Source: Crotophaga sulcirostris
Lineage: Eukaryota; Chordata; Aves; Cuculiformes; Crotophagidae
Length of the DNA: 64,000 nt
NCBI GenBank assembly: GCA_013397455.1
Contig: VYZB01000374.1
Coordinates: forward strand, 495,718-559,717
Direction: 5' to 3'
Positions 23,041-36,739 of the stretch are shown here, one piece after another. The translations under genes and the position numbers were made by a program. The notes below the pieces were generated by a model. That model worked only from the letters and a program-made list of their open reading frames with translations. It was not told the origin of the DNA and did no database searches. Position 1 is the first letter of the stretch. Every line of letters starts with the position of its first letter.

Positions 23041-26000
23041 ATGGCTTTATGCATAATGAAAATCTACTTTTACAACCTTTGATAGGCAACAATTATTTGA
23101 AACGTCTGTTCTCCACAATGAAAATATATTTGCTGAACTGCAGCTGCTGTGGGTCATCTCCGAGAGTCTATTTCAGTGCTATGAACCCATATTAACTCCC
23201 TCTTGCTCTCTCTAGATGTGGTACTACTGTACTTCCTAGGGCTTAGTTGTCCAGGCATCCCTGACTGATGAAGTGGCTGAAGTCTGAAATACAAAAGTTA
23301 AAAAAAAAACCAAAGTGTGTCACGCACCAGCAGTTTTGCTTGGTGTGTTTGCATCCTAATGAGTTTACATCTCCTGCTGCATAAGTGAGAGCACAGCAAC
23401 AACAGCTCTGCCTCATCAACAACTGAAAAACCCTCAATGATTTATTTAAAAATGCCCTCCTCCTGCTGAAGACATTGTGGAGGGGAGGCAGAACACATGA
23501 TGAGGATGGGACATAGCCGGACAACTTTGAAAGTTAAGAGAGATTTGAACATTTTTTTTGCCTTGAAAGTGGAAAAGGAATGAGTGCTCCTTTAAGTCCT
23601 ACTAACATACTGTGGCTGTTAACTAACTGCACCCTGTGGTTTGCATTACTTTTTTATGTGTTCCTGTTTTTATGGAGTGCTAAATGGCTTAATTACATTT
23701 TACTGGTTTATTCTGCTCACTTGCTCACAACCTCATTAATCTGGTACACACCATTTTCTTCCCAAAATGGAAAACACACAATAATTTTCCTGTAATAGTA
23801 TCTCTAGGTATGTGCAACTCTCTGACAGGTATAATGTGGTTTAATTCAGTATTTATTAGGAAATTATCAACTCTGCATAAAGGTCCAAGTTATGAATAAA
23901 GAGCATAAACTGGGCAGATTAAGCTCTTCAGCAATGCAGCAGGATCCCAACTGGTTTAAATACTTGGTAGTGCTAGTGAAGTGGAAAGGATGTACTGTTC
24001 AGCCTATTTAATTATATTTATCTTAATTTAATATAAGGAGATCGTTGGTGTTTACCTGGATACTTTTACAGGCCCTAACTGCACACCCTGCAAGCTTGAT
24101 GCCTCTACTACCTGGACCAAACCAGACATTGTGGGGTGTCTGGCACTGGCTAAACAAAAAAGCAGAGGCACAGGGACTGCAGAGCCTCCTCATCCCACTC
24201 TCCACTGAGAGACAGGTTTTATAAAGCAGAATATTTTCACTTATGTCCAGGCTGATCCTTCTTTAGGTTTTAGTACTTCAGATAACAGAAAGCTGGTTTG
24301 TTTTGACTTATTTTGAGTGAGATACGGCGCAGTGAAGCAGACTGAAAGGTCCATGCTCACAGAGATCAAATACAAGAGCAGAACTAGAGGATAAAATTGG
24401 ATAGCTTCCCCCCACTGCCTCCATTGCTTTCCCCTGACCCTAAACAGTATTCACTCACTATTTCAGCTGTTTAAACCAAGTGGAAATAGGAACTCAGTGT
24501 CTGTGAGTCAGGTGAAACAAACGGCTTCTGAAAATCTGTATTTCAAATAAGTGGTCTTGAGTAGAGACAAAAAATTAAATGCTGATAAGAAGTGATGTTC
24601 TGTCATGTCTCTGATTCCACCTGTGCAAAATCTTCCCACAGGAAGTGTGTTGTGAAAACCCACTGTCTATTTCTGCCAATAGAAAAATTCAATGAGACCT
24701 CTGTAAGTAAAATGGTCCCCAGTGAGGGCTTTGGACTTCACTTGAGGTACTCTGTCAGAGTTTTAAGTGATGACTGTCCTACCTATATCCCTTTATTTTG
24801 TGACAAGATGCTCTGCAGTTTGTGAGTGTTTATGAGTGTGTATGACACATGATTAGTTTCCACATCAAGTTGTGTGATGAAATGCAGTAATTAAAAATTA
24901 AAAATTAAAATTAAATTGCTGATGACTTAGCATCTCCTAAAATGTTCTATGTACTACACTTACAAATAATCCTTAAGGCAACTACAAATAAAAGTAATGG
25001 GAAAATTCCTTCCAGTCTCGCTCTTTTCCTTACTATTGTTCTTTTTTTTTCCTGTTTTTTTGTCTGGAGTGAGGCAGCAGTGTACTGGTAGGCAGTGCTT
25101 ACCTGAAACAGCTGCCACAGAGACTTGAAACTGAAAGTGGAGATGATCCAAGAAGAGGAAGGTGTGAGGGCAGAGGGGAGCAGAATGGGCAGCAGCTTTT
25201 CAGACACAAATGAGGGCAAAAGGCCCAGCCATTACACCAAAGAAACAGGCCTTCTGTTCCAGGTATATTTCAAAAACTCAGCTTTTTTGTATGAGGCACT
25301 GCAAAAAACCCACAAAGCTGAGAGGGTCCTTTTAAACAAGTCATTGAATCCCAGGTAACAGGTTTGAATCTCATGATTCAAGAGGCAAAGACTAAGTTAA
25401 TGGAAAAAAGGGCCCACTACAGATTTGAAAGACGCGCACCACACTCTTAAAGCTCTAACTTTAAAAGAAAAAACATCTCCTTGCTAAATTGGTGGGGTTT
25501 TTTTTTCTGATTGGTAAATTGATTTCTTCTGCTTTTATTTGCTTCAGCTATATTCTTTCCCCCTCTCTTTCTTCTTTTCCCTTTTCTTTCAAAAACTTTA
25601 ATGTCATAAAAAATATTTTCACATTTTTCGTTAACCTTATTATGTCAGAATGAAACCTGATTTTTTTTTTTCTCAACTCCTGCAGTGCCTGCTAGCTAAG
25701 GTCCCAATCCTGCAAACTCATTTGCACAACATAGCTCTAACTTCCCGACCTACCAGTGAGGTACACGTGCCATGTATAAAGACTGAAAGACTTGCTTCTG
25801 CTCAGTTCACCTATATATCTTGTAGATCCTTCTATATTTTTTTAATAAGATGGCTTTAAAATAGTTCTCATGTGAACAAGGTTGGTTATTTTCCAGGCAG
25901 TTTATCTAAAGCAACAAAGATCAGAGACGGTTGCCCTCAGTGGCTTGAGAAAAGGTGCCTTTAGCTTGCACACAGAGTAACTTCAACTGATAAATTATTT

Positions 26001-29000
26001 AGGAATAAAAGGGAAAAGAAATAGAGATAACAAAGCAATTAAATGGCTTAATGACCTTAACTCTTCTTTTTTAAAAACTAGAACTCCTCTAATTTGAATT
26101 CATCACATGTGATTAAATAGAAAAATAACTCTTTCCTCCTTTTTTTTTGTTTAATAAAATATTTAATATAAATCAAAGGAATTGCAATAATTAATAATTT
26201 GAAACTATGGCCCACCACATTCGTATCCCTGCAGGAGCTAATCTTCCTTGCACAATCAAGACTTCCCAAATCCGATCATAGAGTATTCTGAAAAAAAATA
26301 CAAGAATGGAAGAAAAAATAAAAAGGTGGAACTCAAAACTGACTATGTTAGGTCGGATAAAAAATTTATATGGTACAGGATCCTGTCTCAGATAGTGGCC
26401 AACAGTAAGTATAAGAATAGTATAAGGGCAGAGAAGCATGCAGTGATACCATCATAGGTTACTCTGCGATGCAGTCTTTGTATTGAATAACATTTGGCAA
26501 ATCTCTCTTCAATGAACTTGCACAATTGTCCCTTGGACTGATTTAAAATTTTGTTTTGAATCTGCCATCTGACTTCACAGGTTGGTGCCTTCTGCTGGAA
26601 AACTCAGTGAACAACTGATCCCTATTTATCCTCTATATGTCAGATATGATTTAATAGACATTTAAGATCTCTTTCCTCAGTCATCCTTCTTCCAAGACAG
26701 TGAAGGCAGCATAAAAGAGAAAGGGAAGAAGAAATGGATTGTTGTTTGCGTGAAAAGAGGTTGCAAATCACTGCCATTCCAGTTAAAGTGCATTTTGAAC
26801 CACTTTCAGCTCAATCCTACTACTGTCAAGAGTTGAGAATCTTGTACCATTCTTTATTTAACCCTGGGAATGATCCTGAGTCTACAGAGGTATCAAAGTG
26901 TTAATAAAAATGAAAAAGCATTATTTTTACCGCCTTGCAGGTTATACAAAAAATTTGTGAATCTAAGTTGAGTTTGTCGTACCACATTTTATACTACTTT
27001 TGCCTACTCGAGGAGTATTAAGAACCTCATTTTATTTAGTCTGGCTTGACAGTATGAAAGGCCTTTAGCACAAAGACCAATCCCTTCCATGCAGGCACCA
27101 TCATAGCAAAGCACGTTAGTGTGCAGGACGTCAGTTCAGTACAATCATACAACAGGCTGGGGGAAAGCCATGGTGGGGCACATCTTCCTCACTTACCTTC
27201 TGAAAGTGCCTTTGGAGTTGCCACCCCAGCATCACCCAAGATACCGAGCCATTAGAGCTGTCCCACTCATCACTGAACCTCTCCTGTGACCAGGAGTTGT
27301 GGACCTTCCAGCACTTAATATTGAGAGGAACTTAAAAAGATTATTTACATCACAGCTGAGTTCGGCCCACAGATTTTTGTGATATATGCCTTCTGTGATA
27401 CCAGAACTCTGTTTTTTTTCCTGTGGGCAGAACTCATCCTGTCTACAACTCCGGTTTTGTTAGCAGAATTTCATCCCAGAAAGAACTGAGCAACTTTTGA
27501 TCAGAAGTTTTATAGTGTTTGGAGAGGCAGATGTATTATCTTTAGGCACAAACAAAACCAAAACAAATAATTTGCTCATTTTGTTTTTTATAAGTAATAA
27601 CTATTATTTCACATGTGCCCTGATACTTTAGGATTATCACTTAATTAGCTAGATATAAATAAACAATTGGTGCAAGTCCCACTGGGGACTGCCCTTGGCT
27701 CTATGATTGATCCCCAAAAGAAAGCCTGGCAACAGGAAAAAGACAGCTCTAACAGCCACCTGCTTTGAATCTGGCACGAGTGGATGGACAGAGGCTTTTA
27801 GTCTCTTTCAGGACGTTACCTACACAGTGGGGTATTAAAAACAGCAGCTGTGGTGTCAACATGGTTCTTTGGAATGCATTCAAGTCTTGTTTCTTCTCCT
27901 CAGAATGGGTATATTTCAGGATCTAGAGATTAATTTCACCACACGAAAGGATTCCTTTATGTTATGTGCACATACAGTAGGATATTATTTTCACATATGT
28001 TATGACAAAGTGCAAACTGCAGATATGCAGTGCTCTTTTCAAAACAGAACGGGCTGACACGTGTGCAACACTGTCAATGTGGGTGCATCCAAAGTACTCA
28101 GCACCGCAGTAGCACGGCTCCCTTTCTGGGGTTGAGGAATACGTTTCCTTGCAAGCAGTCATTTGCACTGGTACAGAGAAGGAGATTTTAAACAGTAGGT
28201 AAAAATTGCTATTTTCCCATTGTAAATGTCTCTACAAGTCTAGTGGTTGGCATATTCAAGGGCACTTTGCTGTGCTTTCCTGGTCTGTGGTAGCCTCTGA
28301 CTACCCTTACCCTCTGAGCAAGCTTGAACAGCTGACTTATCCTCAGCCCTCTACCTGGGCAGATACCTGCTTCTCCTGATCATCCATCACCAAGCTGTGA
28401 CCAAAGGCAGGCAGGAAAAACGGTACTCTGCCATTTCTAGCTCTGTAGGCACTCCAGCCCCTGAGAAATAAAAGAGGATGCAAATGGAGCACAGTCAAAC
28501 GAGGTGAGGTTAGACCTTTCTGGTTTGCACTGTAGTGCAAAGACAGGTAACATTCAGCAGTTCCAAATGAGAACTGAAATTCCTTCTATTCTTCCACTCG
28601 ATTCAAGGTTGAAAAAATATATGACCTGTGGGTTGAAACACATAAGAATAGCTGCATGAGACTGTGTGAAATCAGCCAGATATGTTTCGTACCATTTTAC
28701 AGGACGGAAAGATGGAGGTGCACAGGTAGCTAGGCTAATCCCAGTAATTTTCTTAAATCCATCTGCTTACACTGAATAGTATTTTTATTTGAATTCTTAA
28801 CATTAAAGAAGAAAGAAGAGTTACAGAGAGGATTACACAGAAGTCATGGCCTTTTAGGGTGACCCTGAACATGCAAACACTTGCAGACCTTCCGTGGGGA
28901 TGTCTATGTGTGCGCCTGCAAAAGAGTTGTGTACACATCAGTGGCAGAACAGACGTGAATTATGTGAATCTTTGGTCTTCTGAACCCACATAATGTCAGC

Positions 29001-30119
29001 ACATAATTTCCCTCACATGAATGTTTGCAATTTAAGGGCAAAAGTCTGGCCCTTGGTATTTTGGGATTGAGGGATATGCCACTCAAAGATGTACCAATAT
29101 GATTGGAGAAGGCAGAAAAAATGGAGACAGGGAAAACGTACAACAACTTTTAATTTTCTAGCTTAAAAGAGACCTTCTACAATATCTTTCTACTCCTATA
29201 TGTAGAAGCTGTCAGCTATAATAGAAATGGATTTTAATTACTCTGTTCACTGCTTTTTAGTAGGATAGCAATTTACTTTGTGTGCTGACTAAATGCAGTC
29301 TGAATTGATAGACGCCCTGACAGAAACTGCCAAGATTCTAGAGCATTCTGTGCAAATATAGGTATTCAAAATTAGATCAGGACATTTTTGTCACTTGCTT
29401 TATGTCAAGTTGCTAGGACAGTGCTGATAAAGGGTTTTGAAATCATCTCTGCAGCACATCATCTAAATCACAGAACAGTATTCTGTTTTCCTTAAATGAG
29501 TGTCTAATATTAGTCAGCTAGGAGAGCAACACGGCGTAGCTCTTGCAAACTCTCCTTCCTCTCCCATACTTCTCTGTTTTACACACAAAATGCATTCTGA
29601 CAGACAAACGCAGCTCTAGAGGAGACCCAAAGGCACCAGTATGAAAGTGCCACATGCCATCTCCCTCTTGTTGGTGCATCCTTTGCTGGGCAAATGCAAG
29701 AAGTGGGTATAACATCAAGGTCTTTCCAGTCAGTTTCCCTCCTTCGGCAGCTGGGAAGAGTGAGGATGGGGACAGAGGAAACCAAGAGGCTGGTCCTCTT
29801 CTCCCTAGCAACAAACCTGCCACTTGACTGATGTTGCACTTGAGTGGCCTGCTGGGATGGAGAGGAGCCTGTCCACTCTCCATGGGGGCTCACTGGTCAC
29901 CACTGCTCCACTAAACTGGCAGTCTGCTTCACTGGTACTACTGAAAATTAAAACAGTGGCAAAATCTTCTCTGAATTGAGGAGCGGGCAGGAGTGCCTTG
30001 GAGCATCTTCCTGTGATCAGAGCACTTGGCTAGTACCACCACCGATAAGGAAGCGTAGGCAGCACTGCTTTTTATTCTCCCTTTGTGGGCTTGATCTTAT
30101 TACAGAAAACAAATCTACC
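23041..30119. other. Gene-free unique DNA, about 7 kb
   Basis: No supported gene or transposon. The segment contains an AATTAAA-type low-complexity run at about 24889-24917 and T-rich or A-rich patches near 25040-25070, 25500-25600 and 26140-26180. Frames of 60-121 codons (for example 29518-29883 minus and 24947-25219 minus) overlap one another on different frames without motifs. From about 29500 the GC content rises gradually toward the block that follows. Confidence 0.5.
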
Positions 30120-30800
30120 GAGCATGAATTATTGCTAAAAGTCTTAATGCTTTAGCGGAAAAGAACCTCAGATGCTAGTAAATACATGTGGTTGTGGGTG
30201 AGGATGCCCCTCCTCGGCACGCACGGCACTACCCCAACTTTTGGCTGAGCTGCTGCGAGAAATATTTCAGAAGGCCGGCTGCAGAAAAAGGATCAATTAA
30301 TCTGCCGAGCGAGTTTTCGAATCCATTCTCAATGCCACTGATAGCTGGAGACCCCCTCCCTGTGCTTGGTAATTACCCCAATATTTCCTGCACGCTTGTT
30401 TAAACGGCTTACACTTGGGCTGCCTGTGAAGAAGAGCTCTCCCTCCGCTGATCTAAGGCGGGGAGAAAGGCAGCTTGCCTTATCGCTCCGCTTCACTCCA
30501 TCTGCAGCCAGCAGGGGGGCTGCCTAATCGTCATCGCTGGGACAGGGGATGAGCAGGCTGGGGGACGCAGATAGATGTGAAACCAAAGGAGACTGGGACT
30601 TTCCTACTGCGCCAGTGCTGCAGAAAACTCATCATGCTCTCGCCGTTTCAAAGGACGACGAGGAGCCCCTTTAAACCGGAGGCCTGTCCCTTAATTATAC
30701 AAATGCAGCGATCAAAGTTATTATCTGTCCTTACAAAGGCTGGAGCTTTAATTGAATGGTGTGTTGCTACCTTTGAAAGAAAGTGTTCAATCCTCCTGGA
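30120..30800. promoter_or_regulatory. Candidate conserved noncoding regulatory block
   Basis: This stretch stands out from its AT-rich, CpG-poor surroundings. It has many CpGs (for example GCCGAGCGAG, TTTTCGAATCC, CTCTCGCCG, GGACGACG) beside intact-looking transcription-factor words. These include ATCAAAG at 30711-30717 and CTTTGAA at 30771-30777 (TCF/LEF cores in opposite orientation) and TTTAATTG at 30747-30754 (homeodomain type). CCAGCAGGGGGGC at 30508-30520 is CTCF-like but one G longer than the core. Retention of CpGs without a nearby gene suggests either low germline methylation or sequence constraint. That reading is inference; no alignment is available. The 126-codon frame at 30577-30957 crosses it but ends in a lysine-rich, low-complexity segment and is not convincing. 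Confidence 0.3.
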
Positions 30801-30810
30801 GAGCAAAGTG

Positions 30811-30880
30811 GCAGGAGGGGGGGAAATGGAAAAAAAAAAAGAGAGCAAGCAAGAGGAAAAGAGCAAGAGGAAGAGAGATG
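30811..30880. repeat. Purine-rich low-complexity tract
   Basis: About 70 bases of almost pure A and G: GCAGGAGGGGGGGAAATGGA, an A run, then GAGAGCAAGCAAGAGG-type units. Such tracts can form triplex DNA and often follow slippage. This one encodes the lysine/glutamate-rich part of a spurious open frame. Confidence 0.75.
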
Positions 30881-31548
30881 GTAATAACAAGCAGGCTGCT
30901 TTATATGGAAATGTAATGAATACAGTTGATAAAAAAAAGAAGAGACAAAAGTTGTGAAGTTTCAAGCTGTGAAAGAACTTCAAAGTGTATTCAAATGTCA
31001 CATTGATTTTTCTTCAAATCTCTAAGTAGTAAGTTTTTCAAAAGAGGAATATGATCCCCTATTTTATCCACTAATGTTTTATCTACAAAAAGGGGAGAAA
31101 AAGCACCGTGATTTCCTTTTAAATGATATAATCCCTATATTGGAAGTCTTTATCTTCTTTTTCTAACCTAGAGATTTCTTCCTTGTCTTTGAAAATCGTG
31201 ACGTCTTCACCATATTTGTGTATGGTACATTAAACTTGGAAGAATTTCGGGTATGAGACCCACCTCATTACCACGGTACTCCAAGCCAACAATAGTAAGA
31301 AAATACTTCCTTCCCTGGAAGGAAAGGATGGGACTAGTCTGGGGGTGATCTTCAAAGAGACATGAACCAACAAGGTTTTTTATCATGGTGGCAGTATGTC
31401 GGCAAAACAGCACATGAAAATTACACTAATTACTTAGACAGTGAGACAAATCAATACGAACATTAGTTCTAGATCAAAATTGACAGCACGAATATGTACC
31501 ATCTTTGACTGTCAACTATAGAATTAATCACCAGGAAAAACCCATTTT
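30881..31548. other. Gene-free unique DNA
   Basis: AT-rich sequence with no recognisable gene or repeat, up to the start of a CR1 tail. Confidence 0.5.
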
Positions 31549-32284
31549 ACAGTATCACAGTATCACAGTGTTACAAGGTTGGAAAGGACCTCTGAGATCA
31601 TCGAGTCCAACCTAGAACCCAACACCAACACCAACCCATCATCTAAACCCTGGCACTGAGTGCCTCAGCCAATCTGCCCTTAAACACCTCCAGGGTTGGC
31701 GACTCCACCACCTCCCTGGGCAGCGCATTCCCATGGCCAATCACCCTTTCAGGGAAGAACTTTTTCCTAATATCAAGCCTAAACCTTCCCTGACCAAGCT
31801 TGAGTCCATGTCCTCTAGTTCTGTCCCTGGTCACCCAAGAGAAGAGACCAACCCCTGCCTGACTACAGCCTCCTTTTAGGTCGTTGTAGAGAGCAGTAAG
31901 GTCTCCCCTGAGCCTCCTCTTCTCCAGGCTAAACAGCCCCAGCTCCCTCAGTCACTCCTCGTAGGGCTTGTGCTCCAAACCCTTCCCCATCTTCGTTGCT
32001 CTCCTCTGGACACACTCCAGTGTCTTGACATCTTTCTCAAACTGAGGGGCCCAGAACTGCACACAGGACTCAAGGTGTGGCCTAACCAGTGTCCAGTACA
32101 GGGGGATGAGAACTTCTCAGGTCCTGCTGGCCACACTATTCCTGATGCAGGCCAGGATACCACTGGCCTTCTTGGCCACTTGGGCCACTGCTGGCTCATG
32201 TTGAGTTTCCTGTCTACCAGTACTCCCAAGTCCCTCTCTGCCTGACTACCCTCCAGCCCCTCTGTCCCCAGTTTTTTGCGCCCT
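31549..32284 (-). mobile_element. CR1 LINE 3' fragment, young family; longest copy (about 735 bp)
   Basis: A minus-oriented copy whose tail (TCACAGTATCACAGTGTTAC) is at the left end. Reading the minus strand from the right, ERDLGVLVDRKLNMSQQ identifies the region just after the reverse-transcriptase domain. The frame is then lost. The next part of ORF2 appears in a second frame (the segment homologous to HLESCVQ...[11 protein letters not shown]). The C-terminus appears in a further open stretch at 31643-31834: [20 protein letters not shown], then [20 protein letters not shown] and so on to SARV. The copy is therefore broken by frameshifts and cannot make an enzyme, but most codons are recognisable. 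Group B diagnostic bases (ACAAGGTTGGAAAGGACC, ATCGAGTCC, CTAGAACCC). Full-length CR1 is about 4.5 kb, so more than 80 percent is missing. Confidence 0.95.
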
Positions 32285-35200
32285 AAAAGACTGATTAAAG
32301 CTGTTTTACACGTCATAGTTTTCCACCATAACTTGGTAAAAGTTCCAGACAGCACCTCTGAGAAGCAGAGCATAATTAAAGCAAAAAATCATTAGTGGGA
32401 ACAAAAGCCATTTTATTTTAAATTCTGAATATATATAGCTCTTCCTACAGCCTGAGGTCCTACAGCAATGCAAAGTTTATGCTTATGCAGCACCCGCAGT
32501 ATCAGGATTACTCTGTAAACATGCAAACCTCAAAGGGAAAGGAATGAAAAGAAAAACAAATTATATTTCAAGAAATCATGACTTCTATGCTGATCTGAAA
32601 GATTTTGAGTGAATGGTTTCATAGCCTTCCAAAGATAGCTTTCAGTCAGAGAGGCTACTTTTGACTTTGATGTTGCTCTTGTAGCCCACTGCCTATAAAA
32701 AAATTCTGCTGAAGGCCATATAATTATAATACAGAAATCAAAATATAAGATAATAGTAAGGATCAAACTGGATCACGATGGTTATAATTTTTTTCTGTGG
32801 TGCACTTTGCAGTCTTGGCAATAGGTGTAAATGTTTGCTGCCTCCTGACCTTGTAGGGGTTTCATCCCCTTGAAGGCTGGAGAGAAATGTGGGTGTGAAT
32901 GGCACAAGGAACACTCCAGTGCATCTCTCCCTCAGGATAATCAAGGCATTAGGACGACATGAAGACCACAGAGCACAGCTGTTTCAGGTGGCTTGGGGAG
33001 CTGGAGAGGGTTGATCCAGAATCGGGATTTCTGACTTAGATAGAATTCCATGTGGACATCACTGGTAGTGGGAAAGGGACCTCATCTGGCTGCCTAATAA
33101 TACAACTTTGTGGAGGAATCCTCAGAATAAATTTGTATGGGGCAGAGTCCCTGGGGACCCTGCCTGGGGCTCTGTAGCTGTCATACTTCGTGGAGGAGCA
33201 GGCAGGTGTAGAATACAACAGTGCTATGCCCAAGTACTTCTGAAATAAAGGTTTATTCCATAGGAATAAATAATAAGCCATAGGAAAGCTGTAAGACTCT
33301 GTCTTTCAGTATTTTGAACAGTATAGAGTACAGTTTTAGAATACAGAGTTAGCAGTGAGAAAAATCTGTGGATGCATTTCTAGTGAAGTCAATATGAAAT
33401 TTTTTTCAAAGACTTCAGTAGCAACGCTTACATGCCCTGGTGAAGTTCTCATCTCCTTCTTCCAGCACATTCCAGTGGCCAATCCACTGGAGAGAGCGAA
33501 TCCAAATGGACCAAGTAGGCACCACAATAACACAACAGAAAAGACACAAATAATTTATCTTTCCCTGTCCAAAGCATTCAGGTGGGTGAATAATTCTTCT
33601 AAAGCTGTCATTCCTTTTTGGCTTTTTACAAAACTCCCTGCTGCTGCTTTTTATTCTGTGTGCTGTCATCTTTCTGTCACAACTTTCACTATGTCTGGTC
33701 ACAATTCTGTTCCTGTAACTTGCCCATCCAACGCTAATTGGTTGAGATTTTCTCAACAGGTGGTTGAAACCCCAGGAATACCTTCTAAATTTCTAACACA
33801 ATTGGATATAAGGTCTGAATCATAATAAATGTAATTCTTCATCTCTATGTGGAAATACCAATTTGTCTTGTGCCTGCTTTGTACTATAAATAAATGCTTC
33901 TTAAGTAAACAGAATTATGCCCTTCTTGTGCTACATTTTCAGTTATCTGTGAGATAATTCACACAAACTTCACAGGGAGAGGTTTGTTTCTTATTAAAAT
34001 TCTACTGATCCAAATTGTATCCAAAGCAGAGAAGGATGCACAAGATTTCCCATAGCTGCTGGCTGAGATAAAGGATTCTTTTGGAAACCACGGAGAAGAA
34101 AGGGTTGCTACCAGACCTAGGGACCATTACAAATCTTAACTCGCTCACGCTCCATTTACATTTTACAGTAAAAAAAATCTTAACATTACAGACATGAGTA
34201 CTGCAGGTTTGGACATCTGGTGTAATGAACACCTTCCTTGCTCCCTCCCTAGATGTCCCTGTTCGCGTTGGGGGCTATCATTCTCAGCACCCAGCTTAGT
34301 AATAGTTGACTCCTCCTCCAATGAATCTTTCTTCTGGAGAATTCTTTCCAGAAGCATTTTTTTAAAAATCCAGGAAAGTTAGAGCCATTTAGTTATAAAT
34401 TATTGCAGACTGGAATTTCCTGTATAATTGTGGCTATTTTTCTTCCAAAGATTTCTGTCACCCTAGAGAGCCATTATTTACCGCTGTGGGAGATGCCATG
34501 GTTTGCTCTAAAATTATAATCATCTAATGCTTAGACTATGGTCAGGTTGTTAGTAGGTTTCCTTGAAGCTGAGATTAAGTCCAACAGGCTGTGATTATTG
34601 AAATTGAACTTCTATTCAGTTAAAAAAGAATAATAACTTTTATTCTAAGTAGAGACACCAAGGCTAGATTTTCCTTTTAAAGGGAACAGCTGCTATTTTT
34701 AATGATTTATTGCCAGTATCTTCCCTGTTTTGCAGTTTATTTCTTTCAGAACCCCCTGATGAATACCATCTGGTTCCAGTGATTTACTACGCATGCATTT
34801 CATGACCTGTTCTGCAACATCCCAAATTAAGACAAGGAAAATATAGTCTGAGTTTCAGGAAAATCTTTCTGACAGATCTATTAGACTACGGAGTAATCTT
34901 TCAGTGGAAGCCTCATTGTCTGAGACATTTATAGCAAGACTGGACAAAGCATTGGTAAAATATACTGCAGGGGACAATTCTACATTAGCAGAAGGATAGC
35001 CCAGATTTATGGCTGTGAAATTGAGATGGTCAGAAAAAAATTTTAGAGAACCACTTCCTTTCAGAAAATACAGTTCTGAAAAAAATAAAAATACTTTGTT
35101 AAATTATGTTCATTTTGCTGAATATTATTTCAAAGAGAAAAAAAAAAGGAGGACTTAAGCACTTAAGTAAGAGAAGAATAGTCTAAAGTATGTCCTAGAA

Positions 35201-36636
35201 GTTCAGTCAATGGATCAGGAAGCACATCCTCATTGGATCTTTGATTTAAAATGTATAAATGAAATCTACTTCTGCAAAAGCAGAATTAAGGCAAACATTA
35301 TCAGTTTCATTGAGTCTGGATTAGGAGGGCCAAGCCTCCTGTGAAAAAAATGCTGAGGTATAATCAACAATGTTACCTTCTAGCTTAAAGAGCTAAGTTA
35401 TTGTGACATCAAAGAGGTCAGGTTTTAAATAACAGTAGTTATTTCTGATCCAGTGAATGCTATTAAAGTTAGAAGCAGTTATAATGCAACTTAATGCCTC
35501 TGCCTGCTTTATTTATATTTTACTCCTAGCACATAATACCTTCCAAAAAGGTTACAGAAGAATAGCCACCTGAAGGCAAAAAGGAATTTCATGATGATCT
35601 CACTTTTAATTATTTAGTGTTAGGTAGTTAGATTCTGACACTTTTATTCACATTATTGCCTTAGTCCATAAATACTTTAACTAATTTCAACTGTAGTATG
35701 TCTTTGCCTCCATAAAAATCAAGAGGATGGGAATCTGACTTTTAAATTCTTCAGGAAAAAAACCAACACAGTAGTTTATTCTGGATCAGATGTACTGATG
35801 GATGCTTTGATATCCCACAGAGAACAAGAGAAAATATTTCTAATTCTCCCTTTGGTGAGCAGATGGTTCTTAACATACATAGCTGATTCAATTAGTGCAC
35901 ACATTATCAATAGAGCATTATCTTTGGACATCCACCACTTACCATAAAAGGAATATTTTATTAGCTAGCTAAAATAGTCACACTTCATTGCTACTATACA
36001 GGAAATGTGAAAATCAAAGGAGAACATTGTGACCTACCTACAATTTATCACTGTATTCACTGATTGTCTATAAAGCAAAGAGAAACAGCAAATGCAGTGC
36101 TCAACAAGTCGCATGCATAATTTTGCCCACTTCCCACTCCCATAATTACAAGAAATTCTGTGAAGTTGCAGTCAGACTACATAAGGGAAACCTAAAGTCA
36201 AAAAACTCCATTATGTATCATATTCTGCAGAAGTCAATTAATTTAGAGTGGTAACATACAAGTAACCTTATTTGTTTTATTTATGAGTTACTTGTCTCAG
36301 CTATCCCTTTCTAACAGGAATTTAGGTCGGTGCCTTTAAGTACATGGCTTCTAGAAAGTGAATGTTAGTGCTCCTGAGGGATACTGCAATACTGCAGTTT
36401 GATTTCTGACTCCAGACCACAGGACTATCAAGGGAATTTCTGTTTTCTCAGTTTTCTGGGCAAGCAGGTAAGGGGTGTCCTGTGAGACTGGTTAAATTAA
36501 ACCAAACTATATCATGCTTTGGTCTGGATAAAAATGTGTGTTTGAAAATCATAGTGATAAAAGCTAATATTAGTCCAGTCTTGTGATGGGTGGGAGACCT
36601 GAAATGTTACCTGCTTATGTGAATATTTGCATTACT
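32285..36636. other. Gene-free unique DNA, about 4.3 kb
   Basis: No supported gene. The longest frame, 33355-33825 plus (156 codons), has no motif, no hydrophobic segment pattern and an equally open 113-codon frame antisense to it. Given the number of stops in both strands, about one frame of that length is expected by chance. No transposon is recognised. Confidence 0.5.
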
Positions 36637-36739
36637 ATCACAGTATTACAGCATTACAAGGTTGGAAAGGACCTCTGAGATCATCGAGTCCAACCTAGAA
36701 CCCAACACTAACACCAACCCATCATCTAAACCATGGCAG
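36637..36739 (-). mobile_element. CR1 LINE 3'-UTR fragment, young family (group B)
   Basis: About 100 bases of a minus-oriented extreme 3' end: tail units (TCACAGTATTACAGCATTAC), then AAGGTTGGAAAGGACCTC, ATCGAGTCCAACCTAGAACC and the ACACCAACC repeats. It stops at about the ORF2 stop codon (ATCTAAACCATGG). No coding sequence is present. Its truncation point is close to that of the copy at 14530. Confidence 0.93.

Noticed and set aside
30508..30520. CTCF site CCAGCAGGGGGGC, and the similar GGCAGGGGGGCGC near 20590
   Set aside because: Both have one G too many for the core motif, so neither is listed as a site on its own.
30577..30957. 126-codon frame crossing the candidate regulatory block
   Set aside because: Its second half is lysine/glutamate low-complexity sequence made by a purine-rich tract, and no domain is recognisable.
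33355..33825. 156-codon plus-strand open frame, the longest not overlapping CR1 or a gap
   Set aside because: No motif, no splice or gene context, and an open 113-codon frame lies antisense to it. With thousands of stop codons across six frames, about one frame of this length is expected by chance.
14530..36739. Short CR1 3' stubs interpreted as a tRNA-derived SINE
   Set aside because: They contain only CR1 UTR and tail with no Pol III promoter boxes or tRNA-like head.
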